Shown one piece after another: positions 1-11,226 of a DNA stretch of 64,000 nucleotides. The translations under genes were made by a program, and so were the position numbers. The stretch covers positions 403,638 to 467,637 of the forward strand of contig PJRA01000453.1 of NCBI GenBank assembly GCA_016987375.1, in the 5' to 3' direction. The notes under the pieces were generated by a model. That model saw nothing but the letters and a program-made list of their open reading frames with translations, had not been told where the DNA came from and did no database searches. This stretch comes from Brachionus koreanus (taxonomy: Eukaryota > Rotifera > Eurotatoria > Ploima > Brachionidae). Positions within the stretch are counted from its first letter, which is position 1, and each line of letters opens with the position of its first letter.

Positions 1-3000
1 TTTAATAAATATTAAAATTTTTACCGACAAAAAACATTTTGTTTATTGATCATTTTTTAATTTTTTACTGATTTGAATAAAAAATCATACTGACAAAATA
101 TTTAAAAAAATACTGAAAATTTATATCTATTTACTGATCGTCTAATTAGTAGTCTTTTTTAAATAAATAAACTTTCTCACAAAATCACCTATTATTAATC
201 ATTTTTTTTACCAAAGAGCAGAAAAATCTTGAATATTCTAGACAAATTTTAGGATAAATAATTAGTAAGTCTTTCTCATCTTTTGATATTTTGACTTAAA
301 AAAAAACAAAATAAAAAATGTAGCAAAAAAATTATTTATTTAAATCTTCTTGCAAATAAGTTCCTTAAAAGAGCCACATATGAAATGCGCAACGCACGTC
401 CATCTAAAAATCAAACTTATTGAAATTTGAAAATTTTATTTTTGTATTTTATTCCAAATATTCACAGTGCTGACAATTTCAAAGTAATACGGTAATAAAA
501 TGGAAAAGGTAGTCAGAAAAACAAGCAAAATTAAACATAATCCAAATAAACAAGACAAGATTAGATGACTTCTTAAATCAAATTTAATTTCTTGAGCATG
601 ATTTACTTAAAAATTATTTTTAATAGTCATCATTTGATAAATATTAAAATTTAAATTTTTGTACAAAAATAAAATAAGAAAGACAAAGTTTTAACATATA
701 TGCTCAAGTTTAGATTAACTTAAAATAGTACTTAAAAGCTTTTTTAGTAATTCGATCAACAAAAAATGTTTAAATAACTCAAACAAACAAAACAAAAAGA
801 AATTTGTTACATAAAGTAAAAATAAACAATCTAGATTTAACGTTTTAAATTAGCTAAAAATTTAAATCTGAAATAAGGGTAAAAATTTAAATAGACCAAT
901 ATTTCTCACGGATTTATTGAGTTTTAAAATACATGAAAAAAATATGTTTTCAAATTTGTTAGACTTAACAAGTTATTTTTAATTGTTTTAAATGATCTAA
1001 ATTAAGTAATTAAAATTTTTAAAACACTTAATGCGCATTCATAAACCAGTCAATTAAAACTAGAATAAAATGATTTATTGTTGCATCAATTAGAGCCTGA
1101 AAGAAAAAATTTTATTTTTTATTAGAAATATATTTTTGGGCTTTTGGGCCTCAGGTTCGTTCGAATAACCTTTCATGAATATTAACTTATTCATGACAGA
1201 CACATTATATTGATATATAAACTGTTCATTTTTTTAGATTTCTTACATCATTCAAAAAAGAATTCTGAAATAAATAAAAATAAATGTAAATAAATAAATC
1301 TCGTAAATACCTATCTACCTTAAAAATTTTAAATTTATTACTTTCTAATAGTCCTTAAACTTTCTAATAAATCTTTTAAAATAAAACTTGATTTTCGGAA
1401 ATCTGATGAACGCCTCCCAAGATATAAAACATAATAAAAATTCTCAAATAGTTGTTGTTACTAATAATTGTTGAGTCAAAAAATAAAGTAAAAAAGTTTG
1501 AAATTTTCAAAATTTATTAAAAATTAATAAGGTATTGATTAGAAAAAATACTTTACCAATTTAATTTGAATGTATTTTTTATTTTTCAATTAAAAAAAAA
1601 AATAGAATTGCTAGCAATTTAAAATTTAAAGCAATACAATAAAATCTATCAATATGAAATGATAAAAATGTAAAATTATTTTCATTTTTTAACATTATTT
1701 CAACTATCAAAAACTAGTCAAAATAATATTTTCAATCAAATATCATTTTTCAATATTAATCAAAAAATTTAAAAATCTGCGATGAAATCTAATTGCGCAT
1801 TTAAAATTTTTTGATCATTTTTGAAAAATGAAATTTGATCAAAAATTTTACTTTGCCAAAAATTAGTCCTAATGAATAAAATATTTTAATTTTTTTCTCG
1901 AACCAAACAATTATATTCGAAAAACAAAATTTTTAATTTAAGTCAATTATTTCAAAAAAATTGATATATTTATGAATGATTAAAATGAAAGGAAAATATA
2001 AAATTTTTTTAAAACTCCAATCTTAAGCATTGAAAAATTCTGCATTTAATAATTTCTAAATTGTGAATGTTTATTTTTTAATGAAACTCAAATTCATTTA
2101 GTGATAAGAAATATTTTGAATGATTATTTGATATTTTGAATTATTTGGCAATATGAAATTTTAGTACAAAAATTACACTGCAAAAAAGAAAAACTGTATA
2201 ATTTTTTTTCTAGTTGTGCAAAAATGGTTCTGTAAACTGTAAAATTTTGTAAAAATTTGTACAAAAGAAATCTAAATTCAGCAAATACTCTTCATTTTTC
2301 TGTAAAATGCACATTATTAAAAAAACACTAATTAAAATTTACCCTAAATTGCACTGTTTTTGCAGAGCTTAGAATTCTTTTGTACAAATTTTTACAGCAT
2401 TTTACTGTTTACAGAACCATTTTTGCGCAACTAGAAAAGAAATTAAATAGTTTTTCCTTTTTGTAATGTAACTTTTGTACTAAGATTTCACATTGCCATA
2501 TTTTAATAAATTAAAGAATCTTTTTTATTCATTTAATTTTTAAAGATATAAAATTTCCAATGTGACTAAAACTTTGAATAAATAATAATAATTTAGTTCT
2601 TTTATCTGGCCTAGATGTACTAAAATTTAGAACTTAACTTACTGTGTACAATATCTTGAAAGTATTAAGTCTAAATTTTTAACTCGGAGTTTTAGGAAAA
2701 AATTGATTAAAAAAAGTGAAGTTTTTTTTTTTAAATAAATTAATTGTCCTTAAAAATGCATACTTTAAATATAATAAAAATTTTTTTTTATAAAATTCAT
2801 AACCAAAAAAAAATTTTCTTTAAATCGGTGAAATTTCACTTATCTTTTCACCAATTAAAATAAAATTTTGAATTATCTTTTTTAGAAAGATAGCAAAATA
2901 ACTTCATTCGAAATTTTTGAGATATCTTAAAAAATCAATGTATTTTGATGAATAAAAAATGAATAGTATCTTCCTGGTAAACAAAGCACAAAAAAGGATT

Positions 3001-4600
3001 GATTAATATAGTTATTATCTTTAGTAAAGAAAAATGATCAATGAAACGATAGGCAAAACATACCGTGGTTGTTTTATTAGAAATAACAAAAGTTAAGTAT
3101 AAACCTTAAAAAAAATCAACCTTGCATGATTAAAAGCAAATCTTCTGTTTATTTAATTATCAAAAATTAAAATTTTTCCTAGCTTGAGTATTTTGACCCT
3201 TTAAATGCATAAAAGTAGCACTAGTTACAATTATATGTCCTTGAAAAAAAAGTATACAATCTGATGTAGAATTTATTAGAATTAAAAAAAAACAATTCTC
3301 TCTCTTTTATTTTCAAAACATGCTAAAGCAAATTGCTCAATTATCCTACAAAGATACTCGCACTGTTCTAGAATAAAGATATTTTTTATCTTGTGTTTTT
3401 ATCCTTAACAATTTAATATTTATTGATTGATTTTCTAAACACTTAATAAAATATTAAAAACTGATTTGATTATCGGAAATTAGTGTTTCTTAAAACAATA
3501 TTAAATACACGACTTTTGCTCAAATTGCTAACTGATTACTAAAGACTTTTAATTTAATGCTTAAATAATTAATGAAAAATAAAATACTTTTATCCTAAAA
3601 ATAAAAGAAAAAAAAGAAAACATCATCAAGGTATTATTAATTTTCTACTAACATGATATTTATGTTTTTAAAATGAAACAATCACGACATTTGAAATCCA
3701 AGTCATAAAGAGTTTAAAATTTAATTTTTCTCAACTTATGTGACTTATGTGAATGTTTTGTTTAAACATATATTAGAAAAATAAGAAATTTCTATTTCAG
3801 TTTGCTAAATTTGCTTAAAATTAAAAAAATTATTCGACTCCTTTTTATATACAGGTAGATGTTGTTTTGAAAAATTAAGTTAATACTTTAAAGCGATATT
3901 TATGATGATATAAAAGCATAAAATGATTTATCCCAAAAGACATATAAATGAGCTTAGAATAATTGTATTGTGAAATGATTCAGCGCAATTTGATTTATTC
4001 ATCCCAAAAATCATAATTAAAAAAAATATATATAAATAAAACTAATAAAAATCTAAATTTTTAAATCAAAAAAGCTAAACAAAAGAATCAAAGAAGCGTA
4101 CTTTATTAGGTATTTTAAAAACTAGAAAAAAACCTTTGATGCGAATTCCATTTCTACAACAAAAAAAAGATAGAGAGAGATAAGAATAAATTTGATTAAA
4201 ATCAACTTTCAACTTAATTTTAAAAAGAAAAAAAAATGATTAATTTTCTTAAACAATAAACTTTATGAATTCAAATGCTAAAAAAATATTTTTTTTTCTT
4301 TAATCTCCGCCTAAAAAAATAAAAATTTTAATATCTCTTGTCCTGTAATTAGAGCATGATGGATCTGATTTAATGGTTTACATAAATCTATTGACTAATT
4401 TCAAAAATTAAGAAAAAAAAAAAAAAACTTCTAGATAAATTTATTCAATTAATCTTAATGTCAGATAAAATATTTCTTTTTTTTTTTTTTTTATAGAAAA
4501 AAGCATAATACAGTATCACGTGAAAATTATTAAAATAAAATAAAATATTTGATAGAAAAGTCTGATTTAATTCAATTCTAAAATTTCCGTATATTTCAAT
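1..4600. other. gene-free A+T-rich region
   Basis: I see no open reading frame with recognisable protein content on either strand. The sequence is homopolymer-rich A/T with scattered short hairpins. The only structured object I can support is the long-armed inverted-repeat element at 2147-2497, listed separately. The last 200 bases must hold the promoter of the SDR gene that starts at 4601, but I cannot point to a convincing TATA box or initiator in this composition. Confidence 0.6.
2147..2497. repeat. MITE with about 125-bp inverted arms
   Basis: The left end reads ggcaatatgaaattttagta and the right end is its near-perfect reverse complement, finishing ttcacattgcc. The two arms stay complementary for about 125 bp each, through the shared stretch around tgcaaaaatggttctgtaaa, with a spacer of about 100 bp. 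There is no coding capacity, so this is a non-autonomous, hairpin-forming element. The same ends recur at 34125-34395, 52793-53082 and, decayed, at 49192-49382, so this is a family. I could not identify a clear target-site duplication, so the superfamily is undetermined. Confidence 0.8.
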
Positions 4601-5824
4601 ATGCTTGGCAAAATACTAATTGCAATACCTCCTATTGTTTTACTGGGCTATTTAGTCAATAAGTTTATATTCCGCGGATCGAAATGCAAGTCAAAAAATA
4701 AACTAAATTCCAAAGTAGTCATAGTTACAGGAGCCAATTGCGGAATAGGATACGAAACAGCATTGGACTTGGCCAGAAGAGGTAATAAAATTTAGCAAAT
4801 TTTAGCAAAATTAAATTGGTATTTAAAAAAGAGGCAACAGTTATTTTGGCTTGTAGAGACATTAATAAAGGCAATGAAGCAGCGGAAAAAATAAAATTTG
4901 AAATAGGTTCGACTGATGTTTATGTGGAAAAATTGAACTTGGCTAGTCTAGAGTCTATCCGAAATTTTGTCAAAAATTTTCGCCAAAAATTTCAAAGATT
5001 GGACATAATAATCAATAACGCTGGTAAATTTTAGGAAAAAAAAATTTATTTTCTAATTTAATTTTTTTAAGGCTTATTGACCAGTTCGTATTTGGAAACC
5101 GAAGACGGCTTCGAGACCCAATTCGGAGTCATGCATTTAGGACATTTTTATCTGACTTATTTACTGCTTGACTTGTTAAAATTGTCTAAACCTAGCCGGA
5201 TAGTAAACATTACATCCGAGGCCCATCGATGTACTATTGAATTTTTTTTTGTACAAAATTTAAATTATAATTTTTAGTTTGTAAACTAAATTGGGAAGAT
5301 ATAATGCTTAAAAAAAAATACAATAGTTTTGTAGCCTATCAACAAGCCAAATTGGCAAATATTTTATTCACTTTGGAGTTAAACAAAAGGTACAAAGAAG
5401 AAGGTATCATAGCTGTAAGTGTTCATCCTGGATTTGTAAAAACCGAGATAAATAGACACTTTACCGAACAAATAGGCTTGAGAACTTTATTATTCGTGTT
5501 TTTCTATCCATTTTATCTTATTGGTAGCATGAATTCAAGATTAGGTTTGTTTAAATAAGCTTTTTGACGAATTTAAGGAAATAAAAATGTTTTAGGTGCA
5601 CAAACAAGCATTCATTGCGCAATTGCTGACGAAATTCCGCATGATGATCAAATTTATTACAGGTAATAAATATGGCATAATTTTTGAATAAAATTTAATG
5701 AAATAATGACTAAATATTATTTTAAAGAAACTGTAAACCAGCTAGTTGTTCATCGCAAGCAATGAATGAAATTGAGAGTAAGAAATTATGGGAATTTAGT
5801 ACTAAAATTTTAAATTTAGAATAA
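4601..5824 (+). CDS. retinol dehydrogenase-like short-chain dehydrogenase (SDR), 6 exons
   Basis: An NAD(P)-dependent short-chain dehydrogenase of the RDH11-14 type, which interconverts retinol or other lipid alcohols with aldehydes at ER or mitochondrial membranes. Exons are 4601-4781, 4832-5023, 5072-5230, 5278-5544, 5596-5662 and 5728-5824. Phases fit throughout and give 320 aa, the usual family length. A hydrophobic N-terminal anchor (about residues 4-24) precedes the Rossmann fold. Visible motifs are TGANCGIG (43-50, cofactor glycine loop), ACRD, NNAG (about 122-125), Ser173 in NITS, and the catalytic YQQAK with Tyr198 and Lys202. HPGFVKTEI follows. All catalytic residues are present, so the enzyme should be active. 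The substrate cannot be read from sequence: RDH-like is a family call, and other lipophilic alcohols are possible. A STRA6-like gene lies about 2 kb downstream on the other strand. Confidence 0.9.
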
Positions 5825-5872
5825 AATTTTTTCAAAAAAATTGTTATTTTTTGATAATCAATAAAAAAAAAA

Positions 5873-7439
5873 TTAAGTGTTTTTGTCATAATAGTCCCAA
5901 AATTGTTTATCTTCTTGAAAGCCTTCATTTGGCTTTGTATCAGCCACAGGTTCATCTATTTTAACCTCATTCAAAGCTTGCTTTTTCTCCTCTTTTTTGC
6001 TTTCAATGTCCGCATTTTTTTTCGGTTTAGGTCTCTCAACTCGTTCTCTGGGTATAGCTGGAAGCTTTTTAGATTGTTCTTCTTTGAAAACCTTAAAATC
6101 TTTTAACATTCTCTCATCTATAATTGACAACTCTAGCCATTGACCTTAAGAATTAAATTTAATCAAATATCTTTTTTATTCAGAAAATAACAAATAAAGT
6201 TATTTTTTATTTTTAGTGATTTATTTAGTTTAAAAAAAAAACATTGATGAAATTATTCTTATTTTGCTTCTGCCTTGGCTCGTCTTGCTTCGACTCGCTC
6301 GGCTTCAACTAAATCATAATCGTGCAGTATTCTTTCATCAACTGAGTTAAGTTCTGTCCATTTAACTAAAATAATTGTTATACAATTAGTAATTTTAAAG
6401 AAGAGTGTTAAAAGGATGTACTTAGGTGTAAAACTAGTGTTTTTAAAATTCTAAATTTTAACTTACTTAGCCAATCTGTTTTGCGTCTATGCGGTGTTAT
6501 CACATTTTTATTCCAATTTTCCATATGCTTTTTATTTACATCACCATTGTGGACAGACTCGCGGTGACCAGTTTTGTAAACAGTGGGATATCCGTGACCA
6601 ACTGCATGTCTCAAATGATTTCCTAGATCATAATATTCATTAATAAGAACATCGCGTTCATTTTTGTTCGCGTTTAGCTCATTTTCTTCTTCTTTGGCTT
6701 TTTTTTTGATGATACCCGTATTGTGAATTTTTGACAAAGTGTCATGGACTCTAATTTTGTCTGCTAGAAGTCTTTCAGTATCGTAAGTTCCGAATTTGTG
6801 ACGAATATTTTGTGGAATTTCGTCACTGGTAGCCCATTGTCTGTACAGTTCGTGATATTTTCCTGGTACATGAATAACATTCTTTGTCGGATAGTTAGCC
6901 TCTCTGGTAACTCCATCAGGAGTATTAAAAAGCTTATAAATTGTGCCATCAGCAGCTTTGTAAGAATCTACATTGGGAACATTCTCGGACATGGTTCTAT
7001 TGTCCACTACGGTAGGTGGGTTGTACAACGGAGTTTTTTCAACCGCGACAGCATTTCCATTCAATTCATAACTTTGTTCATTGACATATGTTTCTTTTTT
7101 CTTATCTGTACTGGCTTCAAATGAAGACACATATTTTCTCAAATTGTTGTAGTCTTGTGTTTGACTTTTGTTAGCTTTTAGGCCAGGATTAAGTCCATTA
7201 AAGCTAAAAGTGTTTAGATATGAATTTTCATTGTTGAGAAAGTATTTTTGTCTTGGCAAGCCAATGCGAAATCTTGCTGCATCTACTTCAGGATTAGCTA
7301 AAATAAGAGGAAATTTTAAAATGTTAAAATTTACTAATATTTTTAGGATACTTGAATCAAATTTCACGATTTGTATCTTTTGTGATTCTGGTCTGTGATA
7401 ATTAGAGTATTTGATAGATGCCTCAGGCTTAGCAGACAT
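5873..7439 (-). CDS. unrecognised protein with two alternative last exons
   Basis: I do not recognise this protein with confidence. Exon 1 starts at ATG 7439 and ends near 7350-7390 (two phase-compatible donors). Exon 2 is 6467-7297. Its donor (gtaagt, phase 1) can join either of two last exons: 6259-6365, ending AEAK-stop, or 5873-6144, ending DKNT-stop. The two begin with related sequence (KWTELNSVDERILHDYD and QWLELSIIDERMLKDFK), so they look like a duplicated exon used alternatively. The products would be about 345 or 400 aa, hydrophilic, and rich in Lys, Glu and Tyr. The segment IRHKFGTYDTERLLADK followed by a short charged helix resembles small ciliary or sperm microtubule-associated proteins. 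That resemblance is a weak guess from memory, not a family assignment. There is no signal peptide or membrane segment. It is tail-to-tail with the SDR gene (stop codons about 50 bp apart). Confidence 0.7.
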
Positions 7440-7815
7440 TTTTAATTTAATATTTTTTTGTTTATTAATCCAAAGCGTCTAAATAAATTAATAAATTTTT
7501 ACATCATTTAATATTTAGCAAAAGTTTTGTTTGAAAAAAAAAGTTTCCATAGCAATTAATAGGAAAAGTTGAAAATTCTAAACAATTTTTTTCGGGAATT
7601 AGCTTCTTTTTAGTAACCAATATATCGAAATAAATTTTAAATTTAGAATCACAAAAAATTTCAATTTTAAAATTTTTTTTTTTTCAAGAGTAAATATCTT
7701 ATATTTCTTTATTGTCTGAATGCAAATATTTTTATTTAAAGAAAAAAGTAAAAAGTATATTTGTTCTTAAATTTTTTATTTATAAAACTTTATCCAAAAT
7801 AAAATAAAAAAAAAA
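7440..7815. other. intergenic spacer
   Basis: 376 bp of A/T-rich DNA between the start of the unrecognised gene and the stop of the STRA6-like gene, both on the minus strand. It should hold the promoter of the former and the 3' untranslated region of the latter. I see no distinct motif. Confidence 0.5.
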
Positions 7816-10800
7816 TTATTTAATCCGATATTTTCTCAAGCTTGGATTTTTATACAACATGAATATTAGCTGCCATTTGTTCCTAGCCCTGTTGAACGAG
7901 CTGTAGGCAAAAATATTTTTATTCGGATTTTTTCTTGTTTTGAGCATTAATTTACAAAACGAAACAACAATTGCATTTGTGTGCTTAGATTCCCAATGTA
8001 AATAGCCAACATAAGACATGAAAGCAGTATCCATTTTTTCCATATTTCTGCCCAAAAAACTATGATCTACTCTTGGTAAAAAAATAATACTTAGGACAAG
8101 TGATTTAATCATGCGAGCAAAACAAAGTGCAATGCCAGTAAAGCAATCATAAAAAAATTTAAAATAAAGAAATATGCTGTACAATTTTAGGCTTTTGATG
8201 ACAAGAAAATTTTTGTCATTTAGGAAGCAAAATTTTGTTGCCATTGAGACCATGAATCTGTTCATTAGCTTGAACGAAATAACTGAAACCAAAAAAGGAA
8301 AAAGAATTACAATGAGAAAAAAAACTAGTCTTGTGCCGCCAAATTCGATCAAAGTTGCTGCTTGAAAAAAAATAAATGTTGTTAAAAAAAATATAATTAT
8401 ATAGCCCCAGCATGTATAGGTCACTGCTAGGCCTGAATAGCTGAAGCTACGTGCAGCTATTTTTGTGCTCGAGAAAATTTTTTTCTCGTTTGAATGGTCC
8501 ACTTTGTTTCCTTTGTACAAGTTTTTCAAATGAATTTTAAACTGACTAATACTCAAAATCAATTGAACAGCACAAATAGTTGATGTTAATAGAGAGCTAA
8601 GCAAAATAGAACTTTTGTAGACTGATGGCAAATAGATTAAATCTATGAATATTGAGCCGTAAAAAATAAGAAAACAGTTAAAATAGTACAATACGGTAAA
8701 ACAAACTGTATAAGTGCACACAATTCGTGTAGAAAAACAGAAATTTGGATCGAATATCAAATGAAAATATTTTTTAAAAAAAGTGTTGTTTTTTTTGGAC
8801 TTTTTAAATAAATTTTTTACATATTTATCCTCAAAATTTAGATGCGTTTTAGTTGAACTTATTTGATTGTAAACTTTGTAAACCAAATCGTAATCTTTGA
8901 CGGAATCAATCACATATTTTTTTTCACAACAACTATCATAGCATTTAGTCAAGCTATTTTGTTTTTTTTTTTGTTTGGCTTTTAGATAGAGCATTTTGCC
9001 AAGCGAAGCAGTCAACTTTACTGTTACATAAGATAGGCAAAAAAAATGTGGCAAACTTTTGATTATTGTGTAGAAAATCCTGCTTGACGAGAACAAAAAA
9101 TTGGCATCAAAAGACCCATAGTCCATTTTATTCACTGAAATGTCACTTTTGAGCCCATTTTTTAATATTTTGCCACCTATATTTGCTTTCAAGTACTCTT
9201 GGGCGTCATAAACAAAGCCTACACCAAAAACTCGTCTTATTTCCTTTAAAATGTCCAAGCTTACATTCAATTTGAGGCCTTCACACAAACCGGTTAGCGC
9301 AATGTTATACAATAAATCAAGCCATATGTACATACAAGCCAATATTAAACAAATAATTGAATTTCTGTTCATAATGCCCATTAAAGGATAGTATCTTAGT
9401 CCAATTATAATTACTTCAATTAAAATAAAAGCTATTTTTTCCAATTTTTCCCAAAGTAAAATCCATCTAAATTGTTTTGAATCTAGTAATTTTTGAACAA
9501 TAGTCTGTATATATTTATTCTGATAAAGACTCATTGAAAATTGAAACAATGTTTGATTTGATGAATTGTTTAAATTTTTATTTAAAGCTTCAATAGCTTG
9601 AACTGATTTATTTTTTCCATTATTGTATTTTTTTATACCTTCAGCAACATTTAAATTCATATTGACTTGTTCCAATTTTCCGTCTTGATTGTTATGAGAT
9701 AAATTAATTACATTCGAGACAGACATAGTGGGCGAGTTGGCTTCGAAATTGGTCAAATTAAGCCTTGGTCTTAGTTTGGGCTTAGAATGATGAATGATTA
9801 GAGGTGCCATGAAAAATGGTCGTGTTGTTTTTCTTGTTGTCTTGTAAATTCTGGTCTTTCTTTGTATCACATCGGGCTCAATTCCGAGACCAATTTTCAA
9901 AAAATCAGTATTTGATTGATTAGGATAATTGGACGAATTCCAATTAGATATTGAGCTTAGAAACTCCAAAGTTTTGTTGTGTGATTCCGAGTATGAGGTC
10001 TGGAATAGAGAAGATTCGATTATTTTAAAAATTTCATTTGCTAAAATGCAGTAGAGTGCTGCTATTAGAAAGCGATTTTTTCGCTCAAATGGGCTGACTA
10101 TTTTTGGCACTGATGGACGTCTGACAATGGACGTTCTGAAGCACTGTTGACCATCAAAAAAACTGAATATTATTATCAATGACAAACTAAACGGCAACAC
10201 AATTAGATTATTCATTTGATAGCTGAAATAGGGTCCGTTGCAAAGCAGCACTGTTTGCTTAACCATGCCTGATCCGGCGCTTAAATACTCCAAATTATCA
10301 GTTATATTTGAACTATTTGCATACAACGACTGATTATTTTTGTTAAGAAATTTTTTGTAAAATTGATTTGCCTTTGACTGAAAAATACTTATTGACATTA
10401 TACATATTAAAAATAAACTAAATGCTAAAAAAGATACTAAATAATCAAATATTGAATGTTTAATTTTGATAAATTTTATGTTAAATTTTAAAAATTTTGA
10501 AATTTTTCTAAAAAAATTATTTTTTTTTTTTCTATTTTCTCTAATTAAATTGTCAAAGCCAATGTTGACAATTTTTCTCCTACTATCTAGTTGTTTTTCA
10601 TGTGTCAAGTGTTCATTGTGAAGTGAATATTGAATTTTGTGAATTGATGAATTTTTTGTGCTGAGATAATGAGGTTTAGAATCAATTGAAGAAGATTCAT
10701 ATAAACTAAACATTGGATGAATCATTTGAGGAGGAGGCGGCGGTGGTGCTGTCGGTCTTTCAAGTTTGAGTGAATTATTTCTAGGCAAAGTTTTGGTACG

Positions 10801-11226
10801 ATTAAAATCGTAAATGTCCTTGAAGCTTTCGGGTAGGATTTGTTTGATTTCATTGATGAATAATTCCCCTGGTTTATCACTTAGCTTATTGCCATAAGAA
10901 GTGACATTAAAAGAAGTGTTAAAAAAACAAAACGAATCGTTTAGTGTGTCCTCATAGAGATTGTCGTTGTGTTTGGCTAGCTTGGTTTTTCTGGGCTTTC
11001 TGGGCAATGGCATTGTTGAAGTGACCAGCTTTTTTTGATCAGATGAGACAATCAATTCAAATTTTGGCTCATTGTTGGACAAGTTTAACAATTTAGAACT
11101 GTGCTCTGAGCGAGAGTCGTCTGTGTTCTGTGACAAATCCAATTTTTTGCGAGGTATTGGTGTCGGAGAAAAAGTCAACCGATCAAAATAGTCTTCCAAA
11201 AGACTTTTTTCCATTTTATCATCCAT
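7816..11226 (-). CDS. STRA6-like (retinol-binding-protein receptor family) multipass membrane protein
   Basis: One uninterrupted 1136-aa reading frame. In vertebrates STRA6 and its relatives move retinol across the plasma membrane; a similar lipid-uptake role here is inference. A long cytosolic N-terminus (1-255) carries a proline run at 161-166 and basic patches. It is followed by about nine or more hydrophobic segments (near 262-283, 341-357, 386-403, then several between about 605 and 1040). Family-like landmarks are RRPSVP and RNRFLIAALY after the third segment, LRYYPLM with YIWLD, KSLPHFFCLSYVTVKL, and the C-terminal pattern MDTAFMSYVGYL, HTNAIVVSFC, ARNKW, KNPSLRK, which matches the STRA6 tail as I remember it. 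It is well above the usual length (about 650-700 aa) because of the N-terminus and an Asn/Ser-rich insert at about 410-590. No intron is apparent, unlike neighbouring genes. The start is the first ATG after upstream stops. Confidence 0.75.
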   Translation of the reverse strand: MDDKMEKSLLEDYFDRLTFSPTPIPRKKLDLSQNTDDSRSEHSSKLLNLSNNEPKFELIVSSDQKKLVTSTMPLPRKPRKTKLAKHNDNLYEDTLNDSFCFFNTSFNVTSYGNKLSDKPGELFINEIKQILPESFKDIYDFNRTKTLPRNNSLKLERPTAPPPPPPQMIHPMFSLYESSSIDSKPHYLSTKNSSIHKIQYSLHNEHLTHEKQLDSRRKIVNIGFDNLIRENRKKKNNFFRKISKFLKFNIKFIKIKHSIFDYLVSFLAFSLFLICIMSISIFQSKANQFYKKFLNKNNQSLYANSSNITDNLEYLSAGSGMVKQTVLLCNGPYFSYQMNNLIVLPFSLSLIIIFSFFDGQQCFRTSIVRRPSVPKIVSPFERKNRFLIAALYCILANEIFKIIESSLFQTSYSESHNKTLEFLSSISNWNSSNYPNQSNTDFLKIGLGIEPDVIQRKTRIYKTTRKTTRPFFMAPLIIHHSKPKLRPRLNLTNFEANSPTMSVSNVINLSHNNQDGKLEQVNMNLNVAEGIKKYNNGKNKSVQAIEALNKNLNNSSNQTLFQFSMSLYQNKYIQTIVQKLLDSKQFRWILLWEKLEKIAFILIEVIIIGLRYYPLMGIMNRNSIICLILACMYIWLDLLYNIALTGLCEGLKLNVSLDILKEIRRVFGVGFVYDAQEYLKANIGGKILKNGLKSDISVNKMDYGSFDANFLFSSSRIFYTIIKSLPHFFCLSYVTVKLTASLGKMLYLKAKQKKKQNSLTKCYDSCCEKKYVIDSVKDYDLVYKVYNQISSTKTHLNFEDKYVKNLFKKSKKNNTFFKKYFHLIFDPNFCFSTRIVCTYTVCFTVLYYFNCFLIFYGSIFIDLIYLPSVYKSSILLSSLLTSTICAVQLILSISQFKIHLKNLYKGNKVDHSNEKKIFSSTKIAARSFSYSGLAVTYTCWGYIIIFFLTTFIFFQAATLIEFGGTRLVFFLIVILFPFLVSVISFKLMNRFMVSMATKFCFLNDKNFLVIKSLKLYSIFLYFKFFYDCFTGIALCFARMIKSLVLSIIFLPRVDHSFLGRNMEKMDTAFMSYVGYLHWESKHTNAIVVSFCKLMLKTRKNPNKNIFAYSSFNRARNKWQLIFMLYKNPSLRKYRIK

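Noticed and set aside
6798..7398. Two plus-strand frames opposite the unrecognised gene
   Set aside because: They are antisense shadows of its exon 2, whose splice phases and coding character are consistent.
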